A stretch of 64,000 nucleotides of DNA from positions 124,001 to 188,000 of the forward strand of contig CAJNDS010000347.1 in NCBI GenBank assembly GCA_905221605.1. Direction: 5' to 3'. Below are positions 60,057 through 64,000 of this stretch, in pieces. Each line of letters begins with the position of its first letter. Positions within the stretch are counted from its first letter, which is position 1. The DNA is from Symbiodinium natans. Lineage: Eukaryota; Sar; Dinophyceae; Suessiales; Symbiodiniaceae. The position numbers were made by a program, and so were the translations under genes. The notes under the pieces are model-generated. The model was not told where the DNA came from, ran no database searches, and saw nothing but the letters and a program-made list of their open reading frames with translations.

Positions 60057-60235
60057 AAACGCGAAGCCGTAAATTTTACAACAGAGGAGGCTGCGGGAGC
60101 TTGTTTGTTAGAATGAGTTTGTTGCGCTGTTTGCTTTCTCGTTTTTTGTTGGATCGTGATGGCCGATGTTAAAACATGACCGCTTTCCAAAAGAATGTGG
60201 ACTCTTGGTCCCTGGTTGTTGCCGCCCCGCTTCCC

Positions 60236-60492
60236 CCAATATTGAAGTATTGAAGCCCTTTCAATATTGGTCTGGATCCAAGGTACGATGTCCAAAGATT
60301 TCGCAACACAATCTTGGATCCAGCCAGGACACTCCCCCCAATATTGAAGTATTGAAACCCTTTCAATATTCCAAGGTTGGGCCCAGCCTGCGCTCTGGAT
60401 CCAAGATGACCTCCAAAAAAGACTGTGAAATCTTGAATCTTGGATCCAGCCCAATATTGAAATATTGAGTTTTTAAAATGTTTCAATATTGC
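60236..60492. repeat. CAATATTG hairpin elements
   Basis: Three copies of a structure in which CAATATTGAAGTATTGAA or a close variant is followed within 8-20 bases by TTTCAATATTG, so each can fold as a stem. They are linked by CTTGGATCCAG-type strings. A fourth relative lies at 58428-58485. Confidence 0.8.
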
Positions 60493-60599
60493 ACCCAACC
60501 TAGGCCGTGGAACCAGATTAGTAAACAACAACTAAGGAGCTGTAATTGAGTGTTCATTGAAGGACAGATTCCCACAGCGTTCCACTTCAAACAATATAT

Positions 60600-60632
60600 T
60601 TCATATATATATGTGTGTGTGTGTGTGTTTTT
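60600..60632. repeat. TA and TG microsatellite
   Basis: A TATATA run followed by GTGTGT. Confidence 0.9.
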
Positions 60633-60689
60633 ATTAGATATTTGCATAAGTATGCAGGCTTTTTTGCAGAATTTAGGCTTGGATGACAA

Positions 60690-61135
60690 CTGAAATACGA
60701 TGCGTTAGCTAAGGTGCAGTGTTTAGTACAGAGTTCAGGCTTTGCTTTTTTTTTTTTGGGGGGGGGGGGGGAAATACAATGCGCTAGCTAAGGTACAGTG
60801 TCGGTACAGAGTTTTTAAATTTTGCTTCTTGGGATGATTACTGACATTAGCTAAGGTACAGTGTAGTGCAAAGTTTTGGTTTTGCCTGTTGGGGGGTGAT
60901 CGCTCGAGGTACATGTATCAGTGCAGAGTTTGGTTTGGTTTGCTTGTCGGAGGATGAGAACTGAAATACAATGTGTTAGCTAAGGTACAGTGTTTAGTTC
61001 AGAGTTCAAGTGAAGCTGCTTGCTTATCAGCTTGTCAGGGGGAGGTGATGGGGGCTGATTATAGCTATTCAATATGTGTTAGTTTAGAAGAGCTTAGGTT
61101 TTGCTTATTGGGGGATGTTTATTGAAATACAGCCG
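60690..61135 (+). repeat. Tandem repeat of about 70-75 bp, six imperfect copies
   Basis: The core GTTAGCTAAGGTACAGTGT, then CAGAGTTC and TTTTGCTT, then a G run, recurs from 60690 to 61135. The copy at 60748-60775 contains adjacent T and G homopolymers. Confidence 0.85.
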
Positions 61136-61644
61136 GTGTTTTCACAGCTTCGAGCAAAACATCCCGAACACAAGCCGAAGAGACATAGCACAGAAGAAGA
61201 GCAAGGTGGATCAGAACATCCCAGAAAGAGCGAAAGGATATCTGCTCACCTGTGGGAAAAGTTGCTGTGTGCTGCTTCTTTGGGTTGGCCTTCTTACTCT
61301 GCTCGGAAGCCATGCCATGACTACGGTGACAATCTTTTAAAACAACTTGAGCCAGTATGCGCATGGAAAGCCTGCATGCACGGAAAGACAGCATTCATGC
61401 TGCACTTGTTGCACAGGTAATTGGCAGTGTCGGGCCCTTCCTCCCTCCCTGCATCCCTGTGTCACGAAGCAACATTTAGATTTGCTTCCTTCCATTTGCC
61501 CCACAATAGGAAGAATAAGCGTTTATATTATAGACAATAAGCGTTTATGTTGTATAAGCGTTTCTGTTAAAGCCCCTTTAAAATTTAAAAGTGTACACTT
61601 ATATCAGAATAGACGTTAATTTTTAAGAGACTATTGGAAGATCA

Positions 61645-61985
61645 AGGTGATCTTTCGACGACATACCGGCTCTCCCGTTTCAACGCCAGGCAATTTGAAT
61701 GTGCGCGCGTGGCTTAGCGAGAGCTCGAACGCAGCCGTATTGTGATATGAATGTATACACGATATGTGTGCAAACAGAATGAAATCCACGAGTGCGCGCA
61801 GGAAACGTAGCAGTTGTGTCACAAGACCGCGACGGACAGCCGAGGTTGTATGGCCGGCGGAATCTTTGCGCGCAAAAAGATATCTGTATGTGCGCGCGCA
61901 GCAAGTTTTGTTTCCTATAGTTTTTAGCCCTTGCTTTTGCCACCGCTTTCTTGCCGTAAAGATGTGCCTGTCCAACACCTGGACA
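61645..61985 (+). repeat. Full copy of the GC-rich repeat, direct
   Basis: The partner of the inverted copy at 58925-59275, about 2.4 kb apart. It begins ATCTTTCGACGACATACCGG and ends around CTTTCTTGCCGTAAAG. No frame shared by all copies is open. Confidence 0.8.
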
Positions 61986-62199
61986 TTGCTTCAATCTTGC
62001 GAGGTTTCCTTTTCGAATCCGTTTGCAAAAACGACTACACGCCGGCTGATGATATCCCACGCTGTTGGGGTCTGTTGCTGCTGAGATCCGCCGACCCCAG
62101 CTTTGAGCGGGGGAGGCGCTAGTGAAGACTCCATGGCGTCGGCGTAACCCCGCACCTTAAGCTGATGCATGCCCGCCCCCTCCGCTTGCTCCGCCCGCT

Positions 62200-62300
62200 C
62201 CGCTCCCCCACGCCCCTTCCCTCCCACCCCCCCACCCCCCCTCCCACCCCCCCCCCCACCCCCACCCCACCCCCCGCCCACCCACCCCCCACCCCTCGGA
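62200..62300. repeat. C-rich low-complexity tract
   Basis: About 85 percent C, with A-broken runs up to nine long. It follows a CGCCCGCTCCGCTCC-like segment. Confidence 0.9.
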
Positions 62301-62434
62301 CATGCACGCCCGCCCTCTCCGCTCTTCCCGTCCGTCCGCCCTTCCCGCTATAGCAGAGTCTGGGAGACCGCTTACTGTTGGCTCGTGCGGACTGGGGGAG
62401 TAAGATGCCATATGTGCCCTATGCATACCCTTTA

Positions 62435-62592
62435 AGGGAGGGTTAGGGTTTGGGGTTTAGGATTTCGGGTTTAGGGTTTAGGGGTTAGGGTTTCGGGTTT
62501 AGGGCTTCTTAGGGCTTTAGAGTTAGGAGTTTAGGGGTTTAGGGTTTAAGGTTTAGGGTTTAGGCGTTTAGGGTTTAGGGTTTAGGGTTTCG
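62435..62592 (+). repeat. Degenerate TTTAGGG array
   Basis: About 20 TTTAGGG-type units with TTTCGGG, TTAGGG and TTTGGGG variants. All run G-rich strand forward. Confidence 0.85.
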
Positions 62593-62693
62593 AGTGGCCT
62601 TGTTCCAGTTCAAATTGAGGAGATGCTTGGCCGACAGATATTGCACAGCGGTCGCGGATGGCCTCTCAGCACACTACCGACTAAGCCCTCCTA

Positions 62694-62790
62694 ATGCTCT
62701 TGAAACCCTGAACGCTCAACCCTAAGCCCTAGACCCTAAGCCCTAAACCCTAGGCCCTAAACCCGAAACCCTAAACCCTAAACCGTAGAC
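62694..62790 (-). repeat. Degenerate CCCTAAA array
   Basis: About 12 CCCTAAA/CCCTAAG units, the reverse orientation of the array 100 bp to the left, separated by non-telomeric sequence. Confidence 0.85.
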
Positions 62791-63104
62791 CGCTCACTCT
62801 CCTCCTGCCTCTGCGAATTCGTCGAAAGATGGCCTGCCATCCTTGTTCTTGTCCGGTTTGCGCGGAGCATCAGGTTGAGGGGTCGGCGGCACTGGCGGTA
62901 GCCATTAAATCGGGCAGCGCGAGGTCCCCAAAGGACCGAGCAAATGCGGACCTTTTAGCCCGGGTCGTCCCGGGAATAGCCTTGCTGGCCTCTGGCCTTC
63001 TGCGAAGCAGAATTAGGCCGGACGCCAGTGCCGCCGACCCCCGCGTGCCGCCGGTGAACGGTTTTTTTTTCGTGGTTTTTTGCGTCGCCACGGAGGCCCC
63101 CAGA

Positions 63105-63225
63105 GGGCGCGCATCATGAGCATCAGCGGGTCCAGCCCGGGACCCCCAGGCGCGCATCAGGAGCATCAGCGGCTCCCGGGGCGGGACCGCGGGGGGGCAT
63201 CAGGAGCATGATGCCCCCCAAAGGG
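63105..63225 (+). repeat. Short remnants of the 53-bp minisatellite
   Basis: Two or three copies of the GCGCATCAGGAGCATCAGCG type, related to the GAGCATCATGAGCATCAG core. Confidence 0.65.
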
Positions 63226-63249
63226 CGGGCATAAGCGACGTGTCTAAGC

Positions 63250-63425
63250 CCGGGGCTAGGAAAAAGGGAGTTTAGGGGCCTTATAAAGTGCTTAGAAACG
63301 TTAAGGGAGTCTCGGAGCCTCAAACGCTTAGAGATTTGAAGGGAGTTTAGGGGCCTGAAAATGCTTAGAAACTTAACGCTTAGAGATTTTAAGGGAGTTT
63401 AGGGGCCTCAACATGCTTAGAAACT
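63250..63425 (+). repeat. Tandem repeat of about 55-60 bp, three copies
   Basis: Repeated AAGGGAGTTTAGGGGCCT, then ATGCTTAGAAAC and CGCTTAGAGATT. The unit contains a TTTAGGGG string. Confidence 0.85.
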
Positions 63426-64000
63426 GCTCGCCCCGGGCTTCTGCGTGCGCTGCCCGCCCATGGGCGCAGCCCCTGAAAATAATTCTGTTAAACGGTTCAT
63501 GAGAAAAGTTTATCATGTTTAGCATTCGGGCCTTCGGGGGATGCTTCAGGCAGCAGACCTTAGGAAACCCTCCACGTCCAGAGTCAGAGCAGACGCTGCC
63601 TTGAAAGACGGAGTCTGCAAACCACTGTGAAGAGTAGTAGGTCCAGGCAGTGTTGCCAGTCCTTGCAATACTGGCTGAGCTGAATGCCCTGACACGCCCC
63701 TGACACGCCCCGCAACCCAGGGCCACTCTCAGAAAAACCCTTACTCCCGCAACCTTTGTCGCCTTGGGGGCCCTCCTCACCACACATCGCCCACTGCGGC
63801 TGGGAACGATTCTAGCTGGCAGGGCATGGCTTGGCATCGGAACCGAGATCATTGCCATGGATTTGGCGGCCAGAGGCCCCCTGAGCGCAGCGATGCGCTG
63901 CCCCGCCAGCTGCGCCGCTTCTCAATTTGCATGATTCTACGCAAGCACAATGCTGCATCTGGAGCTGAATCGTCCCAGCACAACGCCGATTCGCACGCCG
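63426..64000. other. Stretch without a settled gene
   Basis: A plus-strand segment at 63539-63628 (contains LQAADLRKPSTSRVRADAAL, then a possible donor GTGAAG) and a long minus-strand frame (63858-63373) compete. Neither has both splice sites. Confidence 0.35.

Overview
The window looks like nuclear DNA from a dinoflagellate, probably a Symbiodiniaceae-type genome. No frame stays open beyond about 215 codons on either strand. Protein-like sequence comes instead as short blocks (35-225 nt) that end at AG acceptors and at GT or GC donors, and TTTAGGG-type telomere motifs and many microsatellites are scattered through it. Frequent GC donors and acceptors followed by G are described features of dinoflagellate introns. 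No bacterial operon, phage, CRISPR array, rRNA or convincing tRNA gene was found.

Two gene families can be named, both on the minus strand. The first is a PIH1-domain gene (R2TP / dynein-arm assembly factor type). Its N-terminal domain is spread over six phase-compatible exons at 34204-31339, and PIH1-type CS-domain exons lie further along the same strand at 14167-14100 and 13306-13265. This is either one roughly 21-kb gene or two relatives. The second is an FKBP/MIP-type peptidyl-prolyl isomerase at 52213-51196, with clear FDSS and VIKGW motifs. Many other phase-consistent minus-strand exons (35.5-34.6, 30.3-29.6, 26.3-23.2, 22.3, 17-19.5, 40.0, 41.8-47.9 and 49.4-49.7 kb) code for unassigned, often coiled-coil or acidic proteins. 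Most good exon candidates are on the minus strand, as expected of a unidirectional gene cluster. A minority are on the plus strand (2.8, 20.9, 28.0, 30.7 and 40.4-41.1 kb).

Repeats fill much of the rest. A 53-bp minisatellite forms about 50 homogeneous copies at 36530-39165. Diverged relatives occur at 27.5-27.9 and 63.1 kb (same strand) and at 49.97-50.8 kb (opposite strand). A block of about 170-185 bp is repeated near 44.2-44.8 kb. The last 7 kb holds a dispersed GC-rich repeat family (five copies, two forming an inverted pair), CAATATTG hairpin elements, a tandem repeat of about 70-75 bp, degenerate telomeric arrays that meet head to head at 62.4-62.8 kb, and a tandem repeat of about 55-60 bp at 63.25 kb.

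All exon calls were made by eye from frame, splice sites and phase. No database search was possible, so functions are given only where family motifs are plain.
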